Positions 52,636 to 60,301 of a stretch of DNA of 64,000 nucleotides are shown here, in pieces. The notes below the pieces were generated by a model, which saw only the letters and a program-made list of their open reading frames with translations, was not told the origin of the DNA and made no database searches. The position numbers were made by a program, and so were the translations under genes. This stretch comes from UA16 sp042095135 (GTDB lineage: Bacteria > Bacteroidota > Bacteroidia > Flavobacteriales_D > Sanyastnellaceae), in the NCBI GenBank assembly GCA_042095135.1, contig JBELBV010000004.1, positions 1-64,000 on the forward strand. Reading direction: 5' to 3'. Positions within the stretch are counted from its first letter, which is position 1; each line of letters opens with the position of its first letter.

Positions 52636-54171
52636 ATGGTTCGCAGCTACCCTCAGCGTGACATCCTCCCGTCCGGAAGTGCGGCTTCCGATTGGTGCTG
52701 CCACCCCGAAACCCTTCAATCCTTCTGGCCTCATTCTGGCAATGCAGAAGGCATAACTGCAGCCATTGCTGCACGCGGTCCCGTGGACCTTTCCCGCCGA
52801 GAACGATCGGCGGATTGCATCCGTAGGCAGTATGCCAAAGTCGGCATCAATCCGCCGGAGGGCCTGACCGCTTTTGCACAAGGAGCCGAGGTGGTAGCAG
52901 TGGGGCATCAACTGCAGGCGGGCGGAGGTCCGGCCTTCTTTCACTACAAAATCCTATCGGCTCTCCGATGGGCGGCCCAACTTCGGGCCACCGGCACACC
53001 GGCGGTAGCAGTGTTTTGGATGGCGTCGGAAGACCATGATTTCGAGGAGATATCCCAGACGCATGCACCGGATGGATCTTCGTTCGAATGGACGCCCGAG
53101 CGCATTGAGCAAGTCCCCGTGGGACGCATCGCATGGGATGCCCAAGCGGAGCAGGCCTGGCAGGCGTGGTGTCAAGCTACGCTGCAATCCACCGGCGTCG
53201 TTCACGACCAATCGATGTCCTTGGCGCACCGCGTGCGGCATTGGTTGAATGAGTGGTTTGATCAGGAAGACCTCGTGGTCATCGATGGGGATGATGCGGA
53301 ACTGAAAGCGTCGGCACACTTCATTTTGGCATCGGAGTGGAACGGTGACGGCATCGCGCCTGCCCTTCAAACGGCCCGGGAGGAGTACCAAGCCAAGTGG
53401 TCATCGGTACCGTTGCAGGTGCGGGACAACAACCTGTTCATCTTGGAGGCGGATGGTCGACGAACGCGTGCCGATCGGTGGTTGGACGCGCACGGTGCGG
53501 ATGCAGTCCAAAATTTGCGTCCTGAACAACTGAGCCCCAATGCATCGCTGCGGCCACTCTACCAGGAGTTCGTTCTCCAAAGTGCGGCCTTCATTGGCGG
53601 ACCTTCTGAAGTGGGGTATTGGTTGATGCTGGGGGAGGCGTTCCGACGACATCAAGTCCCTCACCCGGCCTTGGTGGTGCGGGACGGTGCTTTCGTGCAT
53701 GATGAGCGCTCTTTGAATGCAGCTGAGGCTTGCGGTTGGACACCACAGCAACCAGCATTGACCGGGGACGCTGCGGTGGCGGTATGGGCGGACAGACAAT
53801 TGCGCGGCAACGGCGAATTGGATCGGGCCTTCGAGGCGTGGTCCGAGGCGTTGATTGCCCATGCCGAAGGGGTGCCAGGGGATGCCGTGCCGACCACCCG
53901 TGCAGCCTTGACCAAAATGGAAAAAGAGCTGGCGCATGTCCAAAAGAAGTGGCGCAAGATGGTGCGGCTGCAGCACGCTGGAGCAGCTGAAGCCATACGC
54001 AAGGCGTTTGACGATTGGTCGTGTCCCAAGGGCAAGGGGCAAGAACGTCACCTCAGTGCCTTGCCGTTGATGGAAGCTGCAGGAGGAAGTGAGGCCTTTA
54101 CGGAAATGTGGTACCAAGCGCTCGTTGGCGCGAACGAACCGCAATTTCTGGTCTTTCATCCGGCTTCCTGA
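52636..54171 (+). CDS. bshC: bacillithiol biosynthesis cysteine-adding enzyme BshC
   Basis: A 511-residue protein with the BshC signatures: VAVGHQLQAGGGPAFFHYKI (about 95-114), AVFWMASEDHDFEEI (about 130-145), and the C-terminal coiled coil with KMEKELAHVQKKWRKM. BshC ligates cysteine to glucosaminyl-malate in the last step of bacillithiol synthesis. Bacillithiol is the main low-molecular-weight thiol in many Bacteroidota. bshA and bshB are not in this window. It is the last gene of the ECF-sigma run; whether bacillithiol synthesis is under that sigma factor is only an inference. Confidence 0.9.
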   Translation: MVRSYPQRDILPSGSAASDWCCHPETLQSFWPHSGNAEGITAAIAARGPVDLSRRERSADCIRRQYAKVGINPPEGLTAFAQGAEVVAVGHQLQAGGGPAFFHYKILSALRWAAQLRATGTPAVAVFWMASEDHDFEEISQTHAPDGSSFEWTPERIEQVPVGRIAWDAQAEQAWQAWCQATLQSTGVVHDQSMSLAHRVRHWLNEWFDQEDLVVIDGDDAELKASAHFILASEWNGDGIAPALQTAREEYQAKWSSVPLQVRDNNLFILEADGRRTRADRWLDAHGADAVQNLRPEQLSPNASLRPLYQEFVLQSAAFIGGPSEVGYWLMLGEAFRRHQVPHPALVVRDGAFVHDERSLNAAEACGWTPQQPALTGDAAVAVWADRQLRGNGELDRAFEAWSEALIAHAEGVPGDAVPTTRAALTKMEKELAHVQKKWRKMVRLQHAGAAEAIRKAFDDWSCPKGKGQERHLSALPLMEAAGGSEAFTEMWYQALVGANEPQFLVFHPAS

Positions 54172-54197
54172 TCGTTGTGCACCTCACCCGTAGGATG

Positions 54198-54205
54198 TAA
54201 TTTCG
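54198..54205 (+). promoter_or_regulatory. candidate -7 box against the HAD-gene start
   Basis: TAATTTCG matches TAnnTTTG at seven of eight positions and ends five bases before the ATG at 54211. It lies between the bshC stop and this start and supports ATG 54211 over an upstream TTG. Confidence 0.4.
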
Positions 54206-54210
54206 CCGAC

Positions 54211-54675
54211 ATGCCAAACACTCCCGATGCCTCCGGCCGTCCCGGTCAATCCAACGTTGAACTCGAAGCAGTCAAAGACGCCCAGGGGCTCGCTGCCTCT
54301 CCGCAGTTGCCCTCGGATGTCAAGAACTACATGATTGACATCGACGGCACCATCACCGAGGATGTGCCCAATGAAGAGCCGGAGCGCATGGCAACCTGCC
54401 TTCCTTTCCCGGACGCGTTGGCAACCCTCAATAAGTGGTACGAGGAAGGCCACATCATCACGTTCTTCACGTCCCGCACGGAAGAGCACCGTGCCGTTAC
54501 GGAGGCTTGGCTCGATAAGCACGGTTTTCACTACCACGGCCTGCTCATGGGCAAGCCCCGTGGAGGAAACTACCACTGGATTGACAACCACATTGTTCGG
54601 GCTACGCGTTACCAGGGTACGTTCAGCGATCTCGTGCGCGAGCAAGCAGAGATCGAAGTGTTCAAGCGCGGGTAA
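54211..54675 (+). CDS. HAD-like phosphatase family protein
   Basis: From ATG at 54211 the protein has 154 residues. HAD motif I is MIDIDGT with Asp43/Asp45; motif II is the Ser/Thr in FFTSRTEEHRAV; a late NYHWIDNHIV block lies where motif IV should be. The first ~35 residues are Ser/Pro-rich and probably disordered. The substrate is unknown; related short HAD proteins are annotated loosely as phosphatases or as capsule/heptose enzymes. Its stop is adjacent to the ruvX stop with no gap (tail-to-tail). Confidence 0.8.
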   Translation: MPNTPDASGRPGQSNVELEAVKDAQGLAASPQLPSDVKNYMIDIDGTITEDVPNEEPERMATCLPFPDALATLNKWYEEGHIITFFTSRTEEHRAVTEAWLDKHGFHYHGLLMGKPRGGNYHWIDNHIVRATRYQGTFSDLVREQAEIEVFKRG

Positions 54676-55104
54676 TCAGCGGCTCTTTTCGTCCAGAAAG
54701 CGCTGCAGAATCAACGCAGCGGCCACATCGTCCACGGCGCCTTTTTGGGATCGCTTGGACCTTTTCATACCCGAACGAATGGCCGACTGAAGCGCTTCTT
54801 CACTGGTGTTGGTCTCGTCAACGAGTGTGACTTCCAATGCCGGAAATTGCTGTTCCAATTGCTTCTTGAAAGCCAAGATGAGGTCTGTGCTGTCGGTCAG
54901 GCCACGTCCGGAATCCACGCCCCAGCGGTTGGGAATGCCGAGGGCGAATCCGGCGCACGGTGCAGCATTCACCAATTCTTTGATGACCGACATGAGTTTT
55001 GTTGTCGGAACGGTTTTGTACGGAAATGCCAATACTCCGGACGGGTCGGTGTGGGCCAACCCCGTTCGCACGCCTCCGTAATCAATGCCAATCCATCGGG
55101 CCAT
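54676..55104 (-). CDS. ruvX: putative pre-16S rRNA nuclease / Holliday junction resolvase RuvX (YqgF)
   Basis: A 142-residue YqgF protein from ATG at 55104. The RNase H-like fold has the first catalytic Asp8 in GIDYGGVRTGLA, a central LGIPNRWGVDSGRGLTD block and the closing KGAVDDVAAALILQRFLD with the third acidic residue. The family processes the 5' end of 16S rRNA and can resolve Holliday junctions. Longer upstream starts would overlap the heptosyltransferase promoter and are not conserved. It is divergent from the glycosyltransferase and convergent with the HAD gene. Confidence 0.9.
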   Translation of the reverse strand: MARWIGIDYGGVRTGLAHTDPSGVLAFPYKTVPTTKLMSVIKELVNAAPCAGFALGIPNRWGVDSGRGLTDSTDLILAFKKQLEQQFPALEVTLVDETNTSEEALQSAIRSGMKRSKRSQKGAVDDVAAALILQRFLDEKSR

Positions 55105-55150
55105 GCCGCAAGGTACGTCGCAACCCATGCGGGTGCGACGGGCACACCCG

Positions 55151-55158
55151 TATCTTCG
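55151..55158 (+). promoter_or_regulatory. candidate -7 box against the heptosyltransferase start
   Basis: TATCTTCG (seven of eight to TAnnTTTG) ends four bases before the ATG at 55163, leaving no room for a ribosome-binding site. Confidence 0.4.
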
Positions 55159-55162
55159 CACC

Positions 55163-56155
55163 ATGCCCGCGCGGAAAGTACTGTTCATCCAAACGGCCTT
55201 CATCGGAGACGCCATCTTGGCTTCGGCGCTGTGGGAGACGTGGCATGCGGCACATCCTGACGATGCGATTCACATCTGCGTGCGCAAGGGCAATGAAGCG
55301 CTGTTCCAAGGCCATCCTTTTCTGGCCAGGGTGCACGTATGGGACAAGAAAGGCGGTCTGTTCAATCGCTACCGATCATTGAGTGGATTGGCACGTGCAT
55401 TGCGTGCCGAACGGTTTGATGCGGTATTTACACCCCACCGCCACGCTTCTTCCGGTTGGTTGGCTTGGCGCTCGGCCGCACCGTTACGGGTGGGCTTTGA
55501 TGTGCATCCGTTGCGCCGGGTTTTTACCCATCGGGTGCCGCACGGTTTTGAGGAGGGACTGCACGAAATCGAACGCAATCACCGACTCGTAGAAGGCTGG
55601 GCGGATGCAGAAAATCCGCGGTTACCCCGGTTGTACCCGCAACCTATGGATTCGGTCGAGCATTCGTTTGCCGTCTTGGCACCTGCAAGCCAGTGGGCCA
55701 CCAAACAGTGGCCGGTTGGGCATTGGATTGAGCTTTGTGATGCATTGAAAGACGAGGCACCTGAATTGCGACTCGTGGGCGGCCCGGCTGACGCGGCGTT
55801 GCTCGAGCAGATTGCGGCAATGACGGAGCACCCCAATGCAGTGGTGCAGGCCGACCAAGGCCTGTTGGAATCGGCTGCGTTGATGGCGCAAGCGTCTTGG
55901 GTATTGACGAATGACAGTGGGCCCTTGCACCTGGCCTCCGCCGTCAATGCACCCACCGTGGCTGTGTACTGTTCGACGGTCCCGGCCTTCGGTTTTGGCC
56001 CGCTGTCAGATCACTCGCGGGTGGTTGAATCCGCTGAATCGTTGCCGTGCCGACCGTGTGGCGTGCACGGTAAAACCTCCTGTCCCTTGGGGCACTTTGC
56101 GTGTGGTGAGTCCATCACAGTGGACCAAGTGCTCAGCGCGTTGCATACCCTCTGA
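55163..56155 (+). CDS. glycosyltransferase family 9 (heptosyltransferase-like)
   Basis: From ATG at 55163 the protein has 330 residues in two Rossmann-like halves. The N-terminal part opens KVLFIQTAFIGDAILASALW; the C-terminal part has LAPASQWATKQWPVGHWIEL and VLTNDSGPLHLASAVNAPTV, typical of GT-B heptosyltransferases of the lipopolysaccharide core. A Cys-rich region (CRPCGVHGKTSCPLGHFACG, about 294-313) near the end is common in this family. The sugar donor and acceptor cannot be told. It ends before a bidirectional terminator. Confidence 0.9.
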   Translation: MPARKVLFIQTAFIGDAILASALWETWHAAHPDDAIHICVRKGNEALFQGHPFLARVHVWDKKGGLFNRYRSLSGLARALRAERFDAVFTPHRHASSGWLAWRSAAPLRVGFDVHPLRRVFTHRVPHGFEEGLHEIERNHRLVEGWADAENPRLPRLYPQPMDSVEHSFAVLAPASQWATKQWPVGHWIELCDALKDEAPELRLVGGPADAALLEQIAAMTEHPNAVVQADQGLLESAALMAQASWVLTNDSGPLHLASAVNAPTVAVYCSTVPAFGFGPLSDHSRVVESAESLPCRPCGVHGKTSCPLGHFACGESITVDQVLSALHTL

Positions 56156-56169
56156 GGAAAGGTTAAAGC

Positions 56170-56201
56170 AAAAAAAAAGCACGCCGTTGAAGCGTGCTTT
56201 T
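56170..56201. terminator. bidirectional terminator between GT9 and a small secreted protein gene
   Basis: GCACGC and GCGTGC pair around CGTTGAA, flanked by nine A on the left and four T on the right. It works best for the minus-strand gene (nine T) and weakly for the plus-strand gene. Confidence 0.88.
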
Positions 56202-56219
56202 CAGTCGTGTCTATTGAAG

Positions 56220-56597
56220 TTATTCGGCGCACTTGCTGCCTGCGCAGAAGACGCGTTCCTCACCGGTGCCTTCCAATCGGATCCAAATGTCCGTTGCAGC
56301 GTCCATGGCGTCATACGCATTACGGACCATGCTTCCATCTTGAAGGATGAGGGCGAATCGAATGGATTGGAGTTTGCCATCCACCCAGTCCACCATGTCG
56401 TAACGGAATCCGATGTTGACAGCGCTCAGGTCCTTCTGCAGTTGCGCCAATTCGGCTCGGGTCGAGTTCTCGGTGACGTGGACGTTTACATATCCAGGTT
56501 GAACCGTTTCTGTGGCTGCATCCGATTGGGCCTGCGCAGTGGGGTTGATGCCGAGCATGACGATGGCCATGCTGAAGATGAAGGCGATGTGTTTCAT
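56220..56597 (-). CDS. small secreted protein resembling a BlaR1/M56-associated domain
   Basis: A 125-residue protein with a signal peptide (about 1-24, ending AQAQ). The mature part contains VHVTENSTRAELAQLQKDLS and VDGKLQSIRFALI, which recall the short domain found at the C-terminus of M56/BlaR1-type peptidases in Bacteroidota (patterns such as TxxELxxLKxxL then GxIxSIxI). Two Cys near the end (VFCAGSKCAE) could form a disulfide. Here the domain appears alone. It is convergent with GT9 across the terminator. Function is unknown. Confidence 0.55.
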   Translation of the reverse strand: MKHIAFIFSMAIVMLGINPTAQAQSDAATETVQPGYVNVHVTENSTRAELAQLQKDLSAVNIGFRYDMVDWVDGKLQSIRFALILQDGSMVRNAYDAMDAATDIWIRLEGTGEERVFCAGSKCAE

Positions 56598-56666
56598 GTT
56601 CCCAAATTACGGATTTTTTCGTGAAAAACTCGGGGCCCATTCGTGCATTGGATGTTGAAAAATACC

Positions 56667-56687
56667 GCCCCAAAAACTGCCCCAAAA
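56667..56687 (+). repeat. direct repeat GCCCCAAAA x2 upstream of dnaN
   Basis: The 9-base unit GCCCCAAAA occurs at 56667-56675 and 56679-56687, a 12-base period, in the 140-base gap before dnaN. It may be a protein-binding site; nothing ties it to a known regulator. Confidence 0.4.
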
Positions 56688-56737
56688 CAGCCGTTTTAGG
56701 TGGGATATGAAGCATCTTTGGAGATCAATCTTGTATC

Positions 56738-57856
56738 ATGCATTTCATTGTTTCCAGCAGCCAACTGCTCCGCCACCTTTCTTCGCTAAGCGGCGTCCTG
56801 AACAGCAGCAACACGTTGCCCATTTTGGACAACTTCCTTTTCGAATTGGGTCCCGGCGAGGCCGTCATTTCGGCGAGCGATCTGGAAACGACGATGACCA
56901 CCAAGCTCGAGGTCAAAACAGAGGATACGGGTTCCATCGCGGTGCCGGCGAAAATGCTCTTGGATATCCTCAAGGCCTTCCCGGACATTCCGTTGACGTT
57001 CAAAGTTGACCCTGCGACGTATGCCATTGAATTGACGAGCGACGCTGGTAAGTACAAGTTGACTGGTGCCAACGGCGATGAATTCCCCAAATCACCCGAA
57101 CTGGATGATGCGGCGAGTATGACCATTGATGCCAACGCGTTGATCAGTGCGATTAACAGGACCTTGTTCGCAGCAGGCAATGACGATTTGCGTCCGGTGA
57201 TGTCGGGCATTTTCTTCGAGTTCTACTCAGAGAGTGTACGGTTCGTCGCCACTGACGCTCACCGCTTGGTGCGTTACGGACGCAACGATGTCCAAGCCAC
57301 ATCCAACGCGCAGTTCATCGTGCCCAAGAAGCCATTGAACTTGCTGAAGAACGCAGCCTCTAACGCTGAAGCGGTGAAGATGACGTATACGGATTCCAAT
57401 GCCCGCTTCCAATTTGAAGACGTCACGATCATTTGCCGTCTCATCGAGGGCAAATACCCCAATTATGAGGCGGTCATTCCAAAGGACAACCCCAACCGCA
57501 TGGTCATCAGCCGGACCAGTTTCCTACAGGCCATCCGCCGGGTTTCCATTTTTGCGAACAAGACCACGCATCAAGTACGGCTGAAGCTCGCCGGCAGCGA
57601 ATTGGTCGTGAGCGCCGAGGACCTCGACTTCGCCAACGAAGCCAATGAACGCTTGAACTGCAGCTACACCGGTGAAGACATGGAGATTGGCTTCAACAGC
57701 CGGTTCCTCATGGACATGTTGAATAACTTGTCGAGCGCTGAGGTGTCTTTGGAAATGTCTGCACCGAACCGTGCGGGCATCATCAAGCCGACGGAAGCCG
57801 AAGAGAAAGGAGAGGACGTGCTGATGCTTGTGATGCCGGTTATGCTCAATGCCTAG
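56738..57856 (+). CDS. dnaN: DNA polymerase III subunit beta (sliding clamp)
   Basis: A 372-residue protein with the start MHFIVSSSQLLRHLSSLSGV and three clamp-like domains, including VRFVATDAHRLVRY in the second, NRMVISRTSFLQAIRRVSIF and the closing LMLVMPVM. The ring-shaped dimer tethers the replicative polymerase. It is not next to dnaA here, so the replication origin is probably elsewhere. A terminator (57888-57915) follows inside the 3' end of the convergent rhomboid gene. Confidence 0.98.
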   Translation: MHFIVSSSQLLRHLSSLSGVLNSSNTLPILDNFLFELGPGEAVISASDLETTMTTKLEVKTEDTGSIAVPAKMLLDILKAFPDIPLTFKVDPATYAIELTSDAGKYKLTGANGDEFPKSPELDDAASMTIDANALISAINRTLFAAGNDDLRPVMSGIFFEFYSESVRFVATDAHRLVRYGRNDVQATSNAQFIVPKKPLNLLKNAASNAEAVKMTYTDSNARFQFEDVTIICRLIEGKYPNYEAVIPKDNPNRMVISRTSFLQAIRRVSIFANKTTHQVRLKLAGSELVVSAEDLDFANEANERLNCSYTGEDMEIGFNSRFLMDMLNNLSSAEVSLEMSAPNRAGIIKPTEAEEKGEDVLMLVMPVMLNA

Positions 57857-57867
57857 GCGAACGAGCC

Positions 57868-58701
57868 TTACCCTTTCGAATCCAATTCGCCTCGGCCGCC
57901 GGTCGGGGCGTTTTTGTTGGAGCTGGATTTGGGGACGATGCGGAACCGGACATCCTGGGAGGCGCCTTCTTCTGTGGTTGTGCTCTGATTGGAGTCCAAT
58001 TCCCTTTGGCGAACGACATCCGGGTGCTCCGGGTGTGCGGCGGCCCACCACTCGGGCAAGCGTTCATCCGGAGCCGGAGCTTGCAGTTCCAAATCGGGGA
58101 GTGGCCCCTTGTTTCGAAACACCACTGCCATCAACAGTCCGCTCACCGCTCCTGCGATGTGTCCTTCCCACGAGATATGTTCGTCGATGGGCAGCATCCA
58201 CCAGACCATGCCACCGTAGAGAAACGCCACGAGCAACGTAACACGCAGCAGCAGCCGGGACTTCCGGACCACACCGGACGTGAAAAGAAAGGCCGCCAGC
58301 GCATAGTTGATGCCGCTCGCACCGATATGGTTGCCGCCTTTGGCAAAAATCCACAGCCCCACACCTGAAAGCAGGTAAAGCAAGATCCATGTGCGCGCAG
58401 CAATCGACCGGTAGAAATAGAACAGCAGGCCGTTAAGCGTGAAAAACGTCGCGGTATTGTTCCACAGGTGTTCGAGGTCGCCGTGCAAGAATGGATAGGT
58501 AAAGACGCCGGACCAATGCTCCCATTCCCGCGGGTGATTGCCCCAACGGCGCCAATTCAAAGCGTAGGTCTCATTGATGGCGTACACGCCCCAGATCAAC
58601 AGTAGGAACAAGGCCGTCGTCCACAACGCGTAAAACAGCCGATTGACATCGAGTACGTTTGGGTTCCACCGGGGTTGGGGCATGGAGTGGGACAGACGCA
58701 T
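57868..58701 (-). CDS. rhomboid family intramembrane serine protease
   Basis: A 277-residue membrane protein. The first helix is about 25-42 and five more follow before 190. The catalytic Ser129 is in HIGASGINY and the catalytic His181 in WEGHIAGAVSG. The HxxxN-type signature LHGDLEHLWNN (72-82) precedes them. The C-terminal 80 residues are a charged, Pro-rich cytoplasmic tail ending PTGGRGELDSKG. Rhomboids cut transmembrane substrates; the target here is unknown. ATG 58701 is preferred over ATG 58683 because it has a -7-like box four bases upstream (TACCTTAA). Confidence 0.92.
   Translation of the reverse strand: MRLSHSMPQPRWNPNVLDVNRLFYALWTTALFLLLIWGVYAINETYALNWRRWGNHPREWEHWSGVFTYPFLHGDLEHLWNNTATFFTLNGLLFYFYRSIAARTWILLYLLSGVGLWIFAKGGNHIGASGINYALAAFLFTSGVVRKSRLLLRVTLLVAFLYGGMVWWMLPIDEHISWEGHIAGAVSGLLMAVVFRNKGPLPDLELQAPAPDERLPEWWAAAHPEHPDVVRQRELDSNQSTTTEEGASQDVRFRIVPKSSSNKNAPTGGRGELDSKG
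57888..57915 (+). terminator. terminator for dnaN inside the rhomboid gene
   Basis: CGCCTCGGCC and GGTCGGGGCG pair with two G-T wobbles around a GCC loop, followed by TTTTT. It begins 32 bases after the dnaN stop, on the strand opposite the rhomboid coding sequence. Confidence 0.6.
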
Positions 58702-58792
58702 ACCCTTAAGGTACGAAATTGCATCCGAGGGATTCCACAGGTCCGATTGGATAAGTGCTTTTTACCATCCTTTATCAGCTTGGGCCGATTTT

Positions 58793-58800
58793 TAGATTTG
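58793..58800 (+). promoter_or_regulatory. consensus -7 box for the SirB1-like gene
   Basis: TAGATTTG fully matches TAnnTTTG. A TTTA at 58771-58774 is 18 bases upstream as a near -33 element. The ATG follows after 40 bases, so this gene has a short leader. Confidence 0.45.
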
Positions 58801-58840
58801 GTACCAGTCTAAACCCTGTTGGAAAGAAGCCCAGAGTACC

Positions 58841-59764
58841 ATGAGCATTTCTGAGATTCACGCGTTGTTGGCCTTGATGGATGATCCGGATGAAATGGTG
58901 TACGACCACGTGCGCGATCGGCTTCTCTCCAAGGGCAAAGACGTGCTGCCGTTTGTCAATGACGCCGCGACGTCTGGAAGGGAGTGTGCTTTGTTCCAGT
59001 CGCGGCTGACCAAATTGCAGGAAGGCCTCCAGCAATCGGACATTCGGGAAGAGTTGGCGGCATGGATGGAATGCGGAGGACAGGACATTTGGGCCGGTGC
59101 TCAATTGGTGCAGCGTGCCGTTGACCCAGCTTGGCAAGTTGCAGAATCTAATTATGCCTTTGAATCCCTCAAAAAAGAGGTCTGGCTTGAGCTGAACGAA
59201 GAGCTTACGGCCCTTGAGCAGGTGCGCATCTTGAACCACATTTTCTTCTCCGTCCACGAATTTGAAGGGGTGCGTCGTATTCCGCATGTGCCGTCAGAGG
59301 CGCTGCCTACAGGTGTCTTGGACAGAAAGCAAGGCAACCCCGTTGGATTGGGTATGTTGTACCTGTCCGTAGCGCAAGCACTGGGCATACCGGTGCGCGG
59401 CATCAATCTCCCGAACCATTTTATTCTTGCTTACTGCGATGATGCATTTGTCGGAGAAACGGCTCAAAAGGGGCAAGCGGGCATTTTGTTTTACATCAAC
59501 CCTTACAGCCAGGGGACAGTCATCGGCCCCGACGATGTTTGTGAGTTTTTGAGCCACATCGAAGGCGAGGGCGGGGAGACCGGCCGGCAGTGGCGCCCGG
59601 CGCATTCCATGGAGATTGTTCAGCGATTGGTTCGAAACGTAGCCAATGCACTGCGCGAAGAAGGCGATGAGGAGAAGGCGGAACGCATGCTGGACGTATT
59701 CCAGCCGTTGCTTTCATCGTTTGAAAATGCGGAAGAACGTTCGGGCGATTATCCGAATGTCTGA
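58841..59764 (+). CDS. SirB1-like transglutaminase-fold protein
   Basis: A 307-residue protein. The first ~105 residues are helical; the rest matches the SirB1/Transglut_core2 family, with QGNPVGLGMLYLSVAQALGIP and GINLPNHFILAY. As is usual for this group the thiol of a true transglutaminase is absent at the expected place, so enzymatic activity is doubtful. Function is unknown. The 3' end overlaps the convergent sugar-transferase gene by 51 bases. Promoter box at 58793-58800. Confidence 0.82.
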   Translation: MSISEIHALLALMDDPDEMVYDHVRDRLLSKGKDVLPFVNDAATSGRECALFQSRLTKLQEGLQQSDIREELAAWMECGGQDIWAGAQLVQRAVDPAWQVAESNYAFESLKKEVWLELNEELTALEQVRILNHIFFSVHEFEGVRRIPHVPSEALPTGVLDRKQGNPVGLGMLYLSVAQALGIPVRGINLPNHFILAYCDDAFVGETAQKGQAGILFYINPYSQGTVIGPDDVCEFLSHIEGEGGETGRQWRPAHSMEIVQRLVRNVANALREEGDEEKAERMLDVFQPLLSSFENAEERSGDYPNV

Positions 59765-60301
59765 ACCAAACGTGGCCGAGCGAACGTAGGCCAACTGTTG
59801 CTGCACTTTCTCGGGTAAAATCACATCTCGGTAATACCGTTCCGGATCGGTGGCTGCTTCAAGGCGCTCACCCTCGTCAAACCCTGCGATGCTCGCGGGG
59901 TCGGTGAGCCCCGGACGGACATCCAAGACTTCCCGCATTTCATCGGTGTACAGCGCCACGTATTTCGCCACCTCGGGTCGCGGTCCGACCAAGCTCATGT
60001 TGCCTTTCAATACATTCCACAGCTGGGGGAGTTCGTCCAATTTGTAGCTCCGCAGCACACGGCCTACGGACGTAATGCGCGGGTCGCTGGTCCCGAGGGT
60101 GACTTGCGCCCCGTCACGGTGCACATGCATGGATCGGAATTTGTGCAGCCGAAACGGAACACCGTGGCGTCCAATGCGTTCTTGGTGGTAGAAAGCACCT
60201 CCACGCGATTCGGCTGCGACTGCAGCAGCAATCAGCAGCAGGAGCGGAGTAAGTAGTGCCAAGGCTGTAGCGCTGAAAAGCGCATCAAAAACACGCTTCA
60301 T
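59714..60301 (-). CDS. undecaprenyl-phosphate sugar phosphotransferase (PglC/WcaJ-like)
   Basis: A 195-residue bacterial sugar transferase: a single N-terminal membrane/re-entrant helix (about 5-28), then the catalytic block FRLHKFRSMHV, SYKLDELPQLWNVLKGNMSL and VGPRPEVAKYV, and RPGLTDPASIAGF. It moves a phospho-sugar from a UDP donor to undecaprenyl phosphate, starting a glycan or O-antigen unit. The short form without the extra membrane domain is PglC-like. It overlaps the aminotransferase gene by four bases (ATGA). Its 3' end overlaps the SirB1-like gene by 51 bases. Confidence 0.92.
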   Translation of the reverse strand: MKRVFDALFSATALALLTPLLLLIAAAVAAESRGGAFYHQERIGRHGVPFRLHKFRSMHVHRDGAQVTLGTSDPRITSVGRVLRSYKLDELPQLWNVLKGNMSLVGPRPEVAKYVALYTDEMREVLDVRPGLTDPASIAGFDEGERLEAATDPERYYRDVILPEKVQQQLAYVRSATFGSDIRIIARTFFRIFKR

